DNA of 63,315 nucleotides from Stagonosporopsis chrysanthemi. Lineage: Eukaryota > Ascomycota > Dothideomycetes > Pleosporales > Didymellaceae. The position numbers and the translations under genes were made by a program. This document shows, piece after piece, positions 1-10,576 of the stretch (position 1 is the stretch's first letter; each line of letters begins with the position of its first letter). Location of the stretch: positions 1-63,315 of the forward strand of contig JAFISE010000174.1 in assembly GCA_022560025.1 (NCBI GenBank), given 5' to 3'. The notes below the pieces were generated by a model that was not told the origin of the DNA, did not search any database, and saw only the letters and a program-made list of their open reading frames with translations.

Positions 1-2012
1 GCCCGTGCGACCCCTACTCTACCACTACCCCTAGGTCCGTGCGACCCCGACCCTACCCCTACCCACTGCTGGGTACCCCGCACCCATTTGCCAGCCTAAT
101 AAATAGTAGTTTATTACTTATACTAGTATCTTTTCTCTCTAAAGTTAAAGAGTTAGTATAAATAGTTAGTTGTAAGTGTAAACTATTAGCAGATATATCT
201 CTTATATTTAGGTTTACACAGCTTACAGCAGCTTATTTTAGTCTCTTTTTTCTGTTATTAGTAGGTAAAGATACTTAAAAAGTACTGCTTGTTTCTATTA
301 TAGCTGCCTTACTATCTTCTTTAGGTGCTTACCTTTAAAGAAGAGAGTAAAGAGCTAGAATCTTTTAGGCAGCCTCTAAAGGAGTACTCTTATACTACTG
401 CATTGTTTAGTAAAAGGTTGCCTCTACTGTCTTATAAAAATACTAATATATTGCTCTGCTTACGCAGTAGATAGTATTTAGTTTAGCTTTAGTAGGCTTA
501 ATTATGTGTCTATGCACCTAGCAAAGAGTAGCTAGGCAGTTAAAGTAACTAGCTAGGTATAAGCTATAGTAGTTAGTACACTTAGCTTTATAGTAATAGT
601 CTATACTATAAGGCTCTTAGTGTCTATCTGTATAGTCTCTACAGTGTGTATAGTAGGCAACTTGCATACAGCAGGCAACATTATAGTACTGCTAGCAGCC
701 TAAGTTATATCTCTAGATAGTAAAGTGTTTATAAATTTCTTTTAAGAATTAGCTAGTACTAAAAAGCTAAAATAAGCAGACTAGCTTTTTATATAATATA
801 ATTTATATAGTAAGTCTATTTTAGTTAGCTTTATAGTATAAGAGCTTATAGCTAACTAGCTGCTTACTTGTTTATAAGCAGACCTTTTTTTTTACTAGCT
901 AAGTAGTAGTAAGTAGTTTAGTACTGTCTAAGGTCTAAAAAGAGCTAGGTACTCCTTGCACAGTGTAGTTAATCTAGTGTTCTAGAATCTTAATTACTTT
1001 TCTGCCTAAAGCTTTTACTATAAGCTTTTAATTTCTTTAAGTTAAAAGTTAATCTTTAATTGTTTTATTTACTAGCATAATTACCTAGCCTGTATTAATT
1101 AGCAATGTAATAAAGATATCTTAAAGAGTAATTCCTTCTACACTCTTATATACTGCTTGTTTTATTACAAAAAAAAAAGGTTGTTATAATTATACTAATA
1201 AGTTAGAGATTGTAACAAAAATTTAAATATCTTCTTTTAGCTTAAGGAGCAGGTTAAGCTAAGACTTAGCAAGGTTTAGAAGCCTACTACTGCCTCTGCT
1301 TAGCACTGTGTTTTAAAGGTTTCTAGCTACGTCTGCCTAAGAGCAGTATCTTAATTCTTAGCTCTTAGAGTTGCTTTAATTAGTATTGCTGCTCTAGCAA
1401 GAGCTAGGGGGAGAATTGCTTTAGGAGAAAGAGGTTAGAGCCCTAATAACTCTCTACTGCAGTTTTGCAGCAATCTTAGCTTCTTAAGGGTTAGAATAGC
1501 CTTCTACGTAATAATCTACAGCTACTGCAAAAGCAGTAGTAATAGTGTTTTATAGCTAGGTAATCTTGTAAGTCTTAGTAATATAGTGTTAGACAGTATT
1601 AGAGACTTAGGGTTTAAGAGCACTCTTACTAGGGTTTAAGCTGCTTAGAAAAGAGGCCTAATAATTTAGGACCCTCTAGAGCTGTTCTAAGGCGCAGTTA
1701 TTAAGGTGTTAAGAAGACTTAGAGTCTAAGGACTCTGTGTACTAAGAGGTTAGAGAGCTAGGGGGAGCAGAAAACTCTGTTATCTTTGCTACGCGCCTCT
1801 TTGTGCGTTGCGCAAAGGGCACAAGGGGGGTTAGACGTGTCTTTAGAGTTGCTACAGTAGGCCTAGTTAATTTGCTAGGATTTTTAGGGCCTCTAGAAAG
1901 GGGACCTAAAAATTAAAAAGTTAGTGTTTAGTGTAGGTTAGAGGGGCGCTATACCTATTGCCTTAAAAGACTTGAGTATTAACCCCTAAGTAAACGTGCT
2001 TATCTAGGCCTT
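1..2012. repeat. AT-rich, RIP-degraded repeat stretch
   Basis: After about 85 GC-rich bases the sequence becomes strongly AT-rich, dominated by TA, TAG and TTA words, with stop codons in every frame. This is the composition left by RIP (C-to-T, mainly at CpA) in repeats. The part next to 2013 is the degraded 3' half of the transposase that starts at 3065 on the minus strand: its frame can be followed to about 1900 through several stops. Farther left I recognise no protein. A 12-base word (CCGTGCGACCCC) occurs at 3-14 and again at 37-48. No convincing terminal inverted repeat was found, so the element boundaries are undefined. Confidence 0.75.
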
Positions 2013-3065
2013 CTAGAATAGGTAGAAGAAATTGCTCTTCTTAATTACTAATAGTTCCTGGCTATTGTAGAGGTGTGTTGTGAGCTCCTTTAAATACGCA
2101 GTTAAGAGAGGCTTGAACAATACTACGTCCAACGGCTGCAGCGTGTAGGTTGAGTAAGGAGGAAGGATAGCCAGGAGTATCTTATTATAATCACAGTATT
2201 TGATAAAGTCTATTGTTATATGGGATCCATGGCTATTAAGGATTAGGAGACGCCACTTCCTCTGCGCCTTAGTCTTAGTGAAGCAATCAAACACCTGTTG
2301 AAGCCAGGCAAGGCCTATATCATTGTTGGTCCAGCCAGTAGGTGAGGAGGAAACAAGTACATCGTGTACCCCTGGCTCTATCTCCTCCACCCAGCTCGAT
2401 TGCAGGGTACTGTTGGCAGACTCGTAGAGGAGGCCTGGCGGCAGTGCTGTCCCATCACCACACACACAGGCTAGCAGCGTAACCCAGGCACGATTACCAT
2501 CTTGAAGTGATGCCTTGACCTCCCCCTTCTCCCACATCCGCCTACTAAACACGTGCTTGGTTCTAGTAGTGATCCCAATCATAAAGCCCTTCTCATCCAT
2601 ATTGTATGTGTGGCAGCTGTCAACCTCATATTCAGTGATCTTGCGTTGTAGTAGATTGAAGTAGAGCTCATACTTTTGATATGAATCAGCGTTGTGACGA
2701 TTAGCGTCCATACCCGTTGAGTATTGAGAGATGAGATGGATAGAGTAGTTGTTGATAAACCGAGTAACCCAGCTCTCGCTCACACGTTCCTTGGCCACAG
2801 ATGATGCAAAATTTTGTATCATCTCTCTTGTAGGAGGTATATGACGAGCAGTAAGCTCTTCTATATACTTTACAAGCTCTTCCTCCTGTTGTGGTTGTAG
2901 GTTGCGGCGTGCAATACCTTCCTCTTGTCGCGAACGCGTCTCACCCCTCCACGTGCGCGTTAACGTTGACCGCACAACACCATGCTTTTCTGCTATTTTA
3001 GACCACGGGATCTCATCTTCAGATGCAAAAGTATTACACTCTAACAGGGCTTCTTGTAATCCCAT
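2013..3065 (-). pseudogene. Fot1/pogo-type (Tc1-mariner) transposase, RIP-inactivated
   Basis: Encodes 350 residues of a pogo/Fot1 transposase, usually about 500-550. The N-terminus holds a helix-turn-helix (PWSKIAEKHGVVRSTLTR, about residues 20-37) and a CENP-B-type DNA-binding region to about 115. The DDE domain follows: the first acidic residue is in YNMDEKG, and the third is in TLQPLDVV. The block that normally reads DGHGSH reads NSHGSH, so the second catalytic Asp is Asn; AAT-AGC is explained by G-to-A changes in TpG context. The frame stops at 2013 after FFYLF, where relatives have Trp, and resumes as KA-stop-ISTFT, so two Trp codons appear changed from TGG to TAG. The 5' two thirds has near-normal GC. 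The family is clear and inactivity very likely. Confidence 0.9.
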
Positions 3066-3905
3066 CGCGTTGTGTTGTTGTGGAGGTGTGAGGATAGGGG
3101 TGTTTTGGTGGTTCGGCGCATTGACTGAATCCGCGCATTGAGTGCACAGACACGGTACCGCAGCGCAGGATAATCCCGATAAAAGCTGTAACCTGTAAGC
3201 AAGACGCGCTGAACATCACATAAAAGTTGGACTGACTATAGTAGTATGGTTAGATCAGATTGTAATATTGATGGTTGAGCCGTAGGCTCATAGTAAGCTA
3301 GAAGCTGAGTACCGAGTCTCAAGCCACCCTGATAGGCCCTTTTGTGAATACTCAAACTTTCGCGTCGCTGAGAGGGTTAGGTGTGGCTCCTAGTCACCTA
3401 GCTTCGTTGGAGCGCTCTAGTACTGATAGGTGTAAACTCTGTTAAATAACAACTTGGCCATTGTATACGTTGCTTTCTCTTGATCACAGGGTTCCAGCTT
3501 CAGCGGAGCGCCTCACGGAAGCTGGGTGTGAACTTTATTGGACAACACTTCATATCCCTAGGTTGGCTGCAACTCCCACAATAAATCCACTAAATCTCTT
3601 TGCGCAGACATGTAGTGTTTACTAGACTCTATTGTTTAGGCCGATAAAGCTGAACTTGAATTGTATTGTATTGTAATTGTAGCGCGCGAAAGATTGAGTA
3701 AGCGCATCGTGCAAATCTGATCTGCCAAGAAACAAAACGAGCTTCATCGTAGAGCAGGCGCAATTGATATTTAAGATCAACCTAGCTTGTACGGGACTGG
3801 TTTGCAAAATAGAGGCTGGCCCATATGGGCTTGGTATGGATTATGTTTTGTTCTTCTTGTGAAATACATGCTTGCTCGTGACATTCGCTCCAGCTCCTCA
3901 ATGAG
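3066..3905. other. intergenic, no gene seen
   Basis: This stretch lies between the transposase start and the 3' end of the DUF3433 gene. Its first part probably belongs to the transposon's upstream region. I searched for an inverted copy of the C-rich left end and found only a 7-base match (TAGGGGT near 3093), which is not convincing. No coding signal or RNA gene was seen. Confidence 0.4.
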
Positions 3906-6900
3906 CTATATGGTATCGATCTTGAACGTTTTACCTTGACCACCCTGCTCGCTAGGACCTTCGTCGTCCCACCATCCAAGCCTGAAGAAGAGACCATCCC
4001 AAACTTTTTTCGCTTTCAACTCAGCATCACTATACCACTGCGCACCTTCAGGCAGGGCATCTTTGTGAAGCATCCGTGCATCTCCTGCAATCAGACTGGC
4101 ACCGGCGGCAATCGATGCTGGGTTCTTGGGTAGCACTTTGCGCGTATCCATCAAGAGAAAGGAGAGCGCGATGCATAAAGCAATTGCGATGAGCAAGCCG
4201 TCAAGTATGCGTGTCGATATGGCGCTCTGGTGCAGGCGATATATATTCGGGTTTATCAGCGTTGCGTTCACACTAGCTGGCGGGGCGAACGGAGAAGACG
4301 TGTTTAGCGGTATGCGAATGAGATTGACAGATTGCGCAGTCATGGTTCGATGGATATGCTGTAGTTGGGTCACAACTTTTTCAAAGCCCTCGTTGCTCAT
4401 GTACTCTTCCATCGGGAAATTGTCGAGACTGTCGTGTGTACCTAATCCATAGACGACAGCTTGGAACGCGGGGTCGTAAAAGCCCGCTACGGCTTGCCCA
4501 AAGTTGGACGATCCAAAGATAGCGGGGATTATGCTGGAAGGAAAACTGTCCAAATCGCCCGGAGCGATCGTTTCGTCGGAAAAGAAACGCACTGTCTTTT
4601 CGTCCGGTGCAGCTGCAATGATTTTGAGTGTCGAGGCGTCCATGGTCAGCTCCACATCGAGCTGGTTCAGGATACTGGAACAAGTAAATGCATTCCAGTG
4701 GACTTCCGACGTGCCCAGTGCGCCGCAGTACGTGTGACCTTTCTCGCGGAACTCCTGATCGCCACATAAAGAAAAGAATCCGAAGGGATTTCCACCTGGG
4801 CTAGGCCAAGACACACCAGCATACGAGCTGTTATATACGCCTAAGAGTTCCCATGCCGTAACGTTCGCTTTCTGTTGGTAGCCAAGAGTGTCTGTAAAAT
4901 TTGTTGGGACAACAGCAGCTACACTGCAGTTGAGGTCGGAGCGTATACCAGGAAGTGTTACTGTTATGTTGCCCCCAGTGAGCGTACTGATATTAACAGT
5001 GGGAGGTATCTCGAGGATTGCTTCCGGAAATGCCAGCTCATCGTACGTCCACAGTGGGAAAGTAAAATTCTGCGACAAGAGTAGTCCAATGTTGTTGGCT
5101 GAGATTGCGTATCTACTGTCCCCTACCGTGGAGATATCTCTCGCGAGAAACGAAGAATTCAGTTGGGTTTGGACTGACAAAGTGATGGGTATGTGTGTAC
5201 TAGTTGCCTGGGCAGTGAAAAGACCGCTTACAGCAATCGTAAGCAGCGGGGTTAAAAGCGTGGCGAGCGCCATACACGCGATGACGATGTGTCTGGCGAC
5301 AACGGATTTCCACAGACTCTTGATGGCCGTCTCGGCAGCATAGTTCTGAAGGATGTCGGTGCGCGTATTCGATTTTCCCGAGCGAAGGTGAAAGTAGGGG
5401 AAAATCAGAAGGGAAGAAAACGTGATCATGTCCACAAGAGTTTGCGCGATTATCATGACAATTGCCGGAACATAAACCCAAGCAAAGCGCTGGTTGTTTC
5501 GTGGATCGACTTCTGTCAAACCATCGTTCTTCTGAGAGATCGAATATAAGACCTCTAACAGAATAACAAGGACAAGAAGTGCGAAAATGACCAATGACTT
5601 GAAGACTGGTCGAAGTGATATAGGCCGCCAATAGGTAGGTTCAGAACGGGGCGCGCTGTCTTGGGTCGTACGATGCTCTACAGATGTGTTGGTGGAGCTC
5701 AGATCGATCGCGAACTGCCACTCCTGATCCTTTGGAGTGAGCAGTGCCTGGCATTCCACATTGACCATTTGGCTTTTCATCGTCTTGAGGTTAGTACTGC
5801 CTGAGCTGGAGAGCCGCGAGAGCAGCGCAGGGCTTTGAGAAAGGACAAGCGCCAAACCGCCTATGGAGCTTGGGTCACGACTAGAGTAGGTCCGTGGCGC
5901 TATGTAGAGGAGGCCTACAGTAGACAGCATCAATAGAACCAGCACTGCACCCATAAGGTAGAGAGAAAGGCCTCTAATCCTCAATCGATCTTCAATGGCG
6001 CGGCAAGTTCCAATAGTCGTGTCTGTGGATGGTCGCATCAAGTTCTGCTTGACCATCTGAGCAGTTACCATCGAGAACATCTCGTTTGCGTGTGACTGCA
6101 GCACGTCGGGGTCCCTGAGGTCGCTCGACGGGTATGAGGCGTTAACCCAATTCTCGAACAGTGTACGAATCGAGCTCCACGGGTTAGAAGACCACCTCGA
6201 ATAAGCATAAGCGCTGTCGAGTACAGCTCCTGCAGCATCGCACGCAGTAAGCAGCCCATCAACAAGGTCGTAAGCTGGAAACTGCTGGGCACGGATGGTG
6301 GTGTTGGCTATCTGCAGATTGTTCTTGAGATTCCCATCACGATCCACTACGACATGGGTGTCGGTAATGTTGTACTTCGCTTCGCAGACGATGGTAGTCG
6401 TTTCTTTAGTATCAAGTTCAGTGGGATATGTTGCGTTCTTGGTAGCTTTGCCCAAGTCTTGCAGGAGCTTGCCATACATGAGCACCAGACGGTTGTTGTC
6501 ATGCCCATCGGCATGACTATCGCAGCCCACGCCCCAAATTTGCTTCAGAGAGCATGAGGTCGCATTGTACGTCGCGCCGCAGCCTTGTGTGATGTTGAAA
6601 CCTCGAATTTCACATGTTGGGGCCGTAATGTCGACTGAGGTGTTGAATGAATGGCACTGCCAATCAGAACAGCCGCTGTAGCCGCTTTTTGTGGTTGCAA
6701 CTTCACACTGAAGCCCGCCATAGAACGTGCCCGTGACCCCTTCTATTTCGACGCCAGAAAATTCTGAAGAGTTTCAATCAGCACGGGCTCTTGTCAACAT
6801 AGTCACGGAATATCCTACCAGACAAGTATGTGGGTGGAGCCAAATGCTGGAAGGCTGCGTTTCGTGAAGTACCAGGAGGAAACGGTATTGTACCGTTCAG

Positions 6901-7646
6901 GATTGCGAGAGTCGCAAGAATTGGGGCGCTACCAGTCGTGGCTGTGTCGAAAGATGTGGCAAAATCATCGGTGACGTTGAGGCGGCAATCGTTGCGCACA
7001 ATTGGCGTACTCTGCAACACCAGTAGACCAGTAGATGCAATGGTAAGCAATGTAATCAGAAACGAATTGATTATCGTTATAGCCACGGGCCAATGTGATT
7101 TGCGGAGTGAAGTCCATAAAGCTTCCGGTTTGCCTGGTGTGATGTAGTCTATGAACAGGGTTTTGGAAGCGGGCGTTGAATCTTGTTGCAGAACCACCCA
7201 TGGCTGCGCATGTTTTGCACGATACTCAACTTGGTTCCAGAACGAAGCTACAATAACGAGTACTGCGGTTCATTAGATTCCTTCCATACAAGACACGGGT
7301 GCGACACACCAGCCGTGGGACCGTAAGTCCACAAGTAATGCTCGCTACTTTTTGCATTTGCTATTCCATCTTGCTTGGCGTCTACAATCGCAAGCGCTAT
7401 AACCGCCAAAAGAAGACTGAGAAAGGCGACCGCAAAGCCAATAAGAGTCCCATTTTGCAGGTAGGTTGAGGTCCATCCGGGTCGTTTCGCTGGCACCGGA
7501 GCACTTTTTTCGGTCAAACTGGGAGTCACAGAAGTAGTCCTAGCGTGTACGGTTTTCGATTTGGCATAGCCCTCGGTTTGCTCTTCGGCTGTTGTTGGCA
7601 AGGGCACAGCACTATACTCGTAGTTTGGAGAGGGTGGGCCGGCCAT
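3906..7646 (-). CDS. DUF3433 family multi-pass membrane protein
   Basis: Three exons: 7646-7310, 7262-6807 and 6763-3906, with introns of 47 and 43 bases (GT..CAG); the phases close to 1216 residues, the usual size of DUF3433 proteins. The N-terminus is cytosolic and rich in Ser, Thr and Pro. A first hydrophobic segment (LIGFAVAFLSLLLAVIALAIV) is followed by the family block YLWTYGPTA, then further segments, an N-glycosylation-rich lumenal region with many Cys, a mid-protein cluster of membrane helices, a second glycosylated region and a last helix near the C-terminus. The two-fold architecture (helices, glycosylated loop, helices, glycosylated loop) is visible. The function of the family is not established; a plasma-membrane or cell-surface role is inference. 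The second intron has a weak donor (GTGACT). Confidence 0.85.
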
Positions 7647-8794
7647 GGCGACGAGCTCGGCGCATCAGCGAACGACTCCAGATCCAGACGGAAATTTCAG
7701 CATCTTTATCCTTAGGACAATCAGCCGTCACGCTGATCAGCCTCAAATTCTACAGCCTACTAACGCTGCAAGTGGCACACGGGAGATTAGTTGGCTCTGC
7801 CGATTGGCAAACGTAGCGCCTGCACACTGCTAGCTGCATGTTGTGGGACTTACCGCGGTGGAAGGATTTATGAACGCCTTGAATCGAGATAAAAAGGTAT
7901 TCCTGCGCCTGTTCAGCAATTTTAAAACGCATGCGAGGAACAGCTTCTGCTTGTCTTCGGCCACACCGATAGTATCATAAGTTTTGAATAAAAAGACTGC
8001 TATGGTGGGCAACAACGGCATGCTTGCTTTGCTCTGCTCCGAGCTCGAAAGAATGCTGCACTTGGACGCCTCATTTTTCCGGCCCCCGCGTAAGCCGCCC
8101 CTTCTCAGTCCAGCTGCACAGAAAGGGTGTAGCTGTCTGTCTGAAGCCAATGATCGCGCATCGAATGGAGGGCAGCGGTTGGGATCAAAAGGGAAGTGCC
8201 GCTTTGATAGAATTGGCTGCCGCTGCCGTTGCACGGACCGACTCCGGGGCTAGTGGGGCCCCACCATTTTTATCCAGCCTTTGTGTGCCAAGACTCTTAA
8301 GCTCACCCTCGAGCAGCATAAAGGCTTTGGTTGACTGTTTAATATCGTTGGCTGCAGCAGCAACGCTTGTCGGACCTTTGTTATGGAGAATTGCTTACAA
8401 GCCATTCCAGACGGGGTGCGGCCTTCACGCCTAACACACACCCAGACCGTAGCTTAGGGGGTCTTACGGGGTGTTGAAGAGGAATCATAACGAGCAGGTT
8501 CAGCCGATATTGGATGCGCAATCTCGATAACCTTTGCACGTAAGTCCAGTATAGATAGCGTGTGCTCCTTTGTAGCCAAGAAGCCGGATACATATTTAAA
8601 ACAAGCCCTGTTTCCAATCCCGAAACGAGCATGTAACAGAACACTCACCACCAGCCTCGGCTACAACTCTCTGCTTCAGCTTCAGGATGAAAAGTGAAGA
8701 CGTTGAGCCTCGCTGCCTGATCCATCTACTAACAACCAAGCTACCAAGCTTCCATACAACTTTGAAGCCTTCTTGACGTATCGAGACAGTGATA
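7647..8794. promoter_or_regulatory. shared divergent upstream region
   Basis: 1.15 kb between the divergent starts of the DUF3433 gene and the type II membrane protein gene, so it should hold both promoters. No TATA box stands out and I found no supported small gene; short overlapping ORFs on both strands look like chance. Confidence 0.4.
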
Positions 8795-10576
8795 ATGTAC
8801 ATTGATACAGCAGCTGCAAACAGTCGGTCGCGCCAACCTCAGATTATTATTTCGCCGCGTTATGCGGCCCCACATACACAGTCGCAAACTCCCTTACTTG
8901 AAGGACCACTCAACGACCGCGATGCTCCGCCTACATATCTAGAAGCAACAACACCAGGGTTGTACTACGGAAGACCAAGTGGCGATGAAGGTGCGACCTT
9001 GTTGAGTTGTGAAGAGCAAGAATACAAAGAAGATGCATACAGTAGGCAGAGCTTCAAACAAAGGTTGCGAACCAGATGGACAAGATGGATAGCAATGCTT
9101 ATGTTACTGGTTTTCATTATCGCGGCTGGCACTGCATTCACGACATCGGCCCGTAAAGATAGACAGGCAAGTTGCTCAGTAATTTCGACGACATCGATCT
9201 GACCAGCATAGGCTACAGTAGTCACTGCACCGCAGTCGTCAGCTCAAGCGGCCGCGATCGAAGCATCAACATTGCCGACATCGACGCAGCCCGTACGGCC
9301 AGAGGAGTCCGAGGAAATGATTGCGCCAGACATTGTTGCGGTGCCGTGGCCTTCGCAGAGTGCAGCACCACCGTCCGCGTCGGCACAAACGAAGCAGATC
9401 TTCCCCATTCGGTGGCCAGCACGATGCGGGAAGAAGTACAATGTGAAGACCGAGGAGTACGACTTCGGCTCATCGAGCGATGTGAGTATCAAGGAGGTCA
9501 TGCGACAACTCGATGGACCGTACAAGCGAATTCAAGGTTGGGTCCACATCACAAAAGCGCCAGCAGACCAGGCCGCCGGGACAGTACAAGCGAGATTGTC
9601 GTATGCTGTATCGCCGTCCATCGATGTGGATAGCATCAAGTACGTTTCGACTCCCAACAGTCTTACCATTGGCAATCCTTCCGCGCGTCTAGATTTTGAA
9701 GGCGTACCAGCTGGCTCTGCGTGTTTGGGCATATCGATCGTGCTGTATATGGCATCTGGAGCTTCACTGGAGTCGCTGAACGTTGAAGCCACGCACCTAG
9801 GAATGCAGATCCACAGCGGTGTTGACTTCGCAGTCAAGAATACGACAACAATTTCGCTCACCTCAGGAACTCTCGATGCGTCGATGCTGAAATCCCAGCA
9901 GACTTACCTCACAACAACATCGGGTTCCATAAGTGGCAAGTACACGCTGTCGGAACTCTTAGCCATCGACACAAAAACTGGATCAGTCAATGTCGACATT
10001 GCTCCGCAAGCAGCGATTTCTGGTGGCTCGCCATCTGCAGTTTTCAAAGCAAACACGCATTCTGGAAGCATGCGCATTGATTTCGATCGAAAGCATATCC
10101 CTAATCGAGACTACCAGGTGTATCTGAACTCCAATGTCGGTTCGATGGATGGGTCGTTGATACATGGATCGCAGACTGTGATCAACTCCGTGGCCGGCTC
10201 TATAACTACAGACATCGTCCCGTTCAAGTCCGGAGATTATGCCTCGATCTTGAATACGAGTACACATTCCGGACAGATGAACGTGACCTTACGTACACCG
10301 TACAAGGCGAGAGGCATACCCATGACGGGATTGACTAGCACGCACAAAAGCGTTTCTGGTGGCGTGGGGTTGATGTATCCTAAGGAGTGGCAAGGCCACA
10401 TTGATGGAACGAGTCTGAGTGGAGAACTGCATCTGCAGGGCAATGAGCTGGAACTTTTAAATCAGAATGACACGCCAGGAAGGAACCATGTGGAGGCTAA
10501 GAAGGGAGATGGCGGGAGTAAGATGGCCTTCGATACTGTGAGCGGAGGCTGTGACATCAAGATTGGGAGGACGTAG
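8795..10576 (+). CDS. type II membrane protein with DUF4097-like beta-repeat ectodomain
   Basis: Two exons, 8795-9166 and 9212-10576, giving 578 residues. ATG 8795 is the first in-frame ATG. The cytosolic part carries the motif APPTYLEATTPG..GRPSGDEGA (about residues 44-67), which I recall from uncharacterised ascomycete proteins. One membrane helix lies at about 98-117 after an Arg-rich stretch, giving an N-in topology. After a Pro/Ser linker, the C-terminal about 300 residues contain a recurring pattern of a hydrophobic strand plus SGS[IM] or TGSV turns, as in DUF4097 putative-adhesin beta-helices. The only intron (9167-9211, 45 bases) begins with GC (CAG|GCAAGT); a GT at 9179 would also keep frame but gives a 33-base intron. 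Function unknown; a surface role is inference. Confidence 0.8.

Noticed and set aside
1..85. C-rich CCCTACCCCTACCC text resembling telomere repeats
   Set aside because: It is not the regular CCCTAA repeat of ascomycete telomeres, and it is flanked by RIP-degraded DNA; more likely part of a repeat.
3066..3200. Terminal inverted repeat pairing with the left end of the window
   Set aside because: Only a 7-base match (TAGGGGT) could be found, well within chance.
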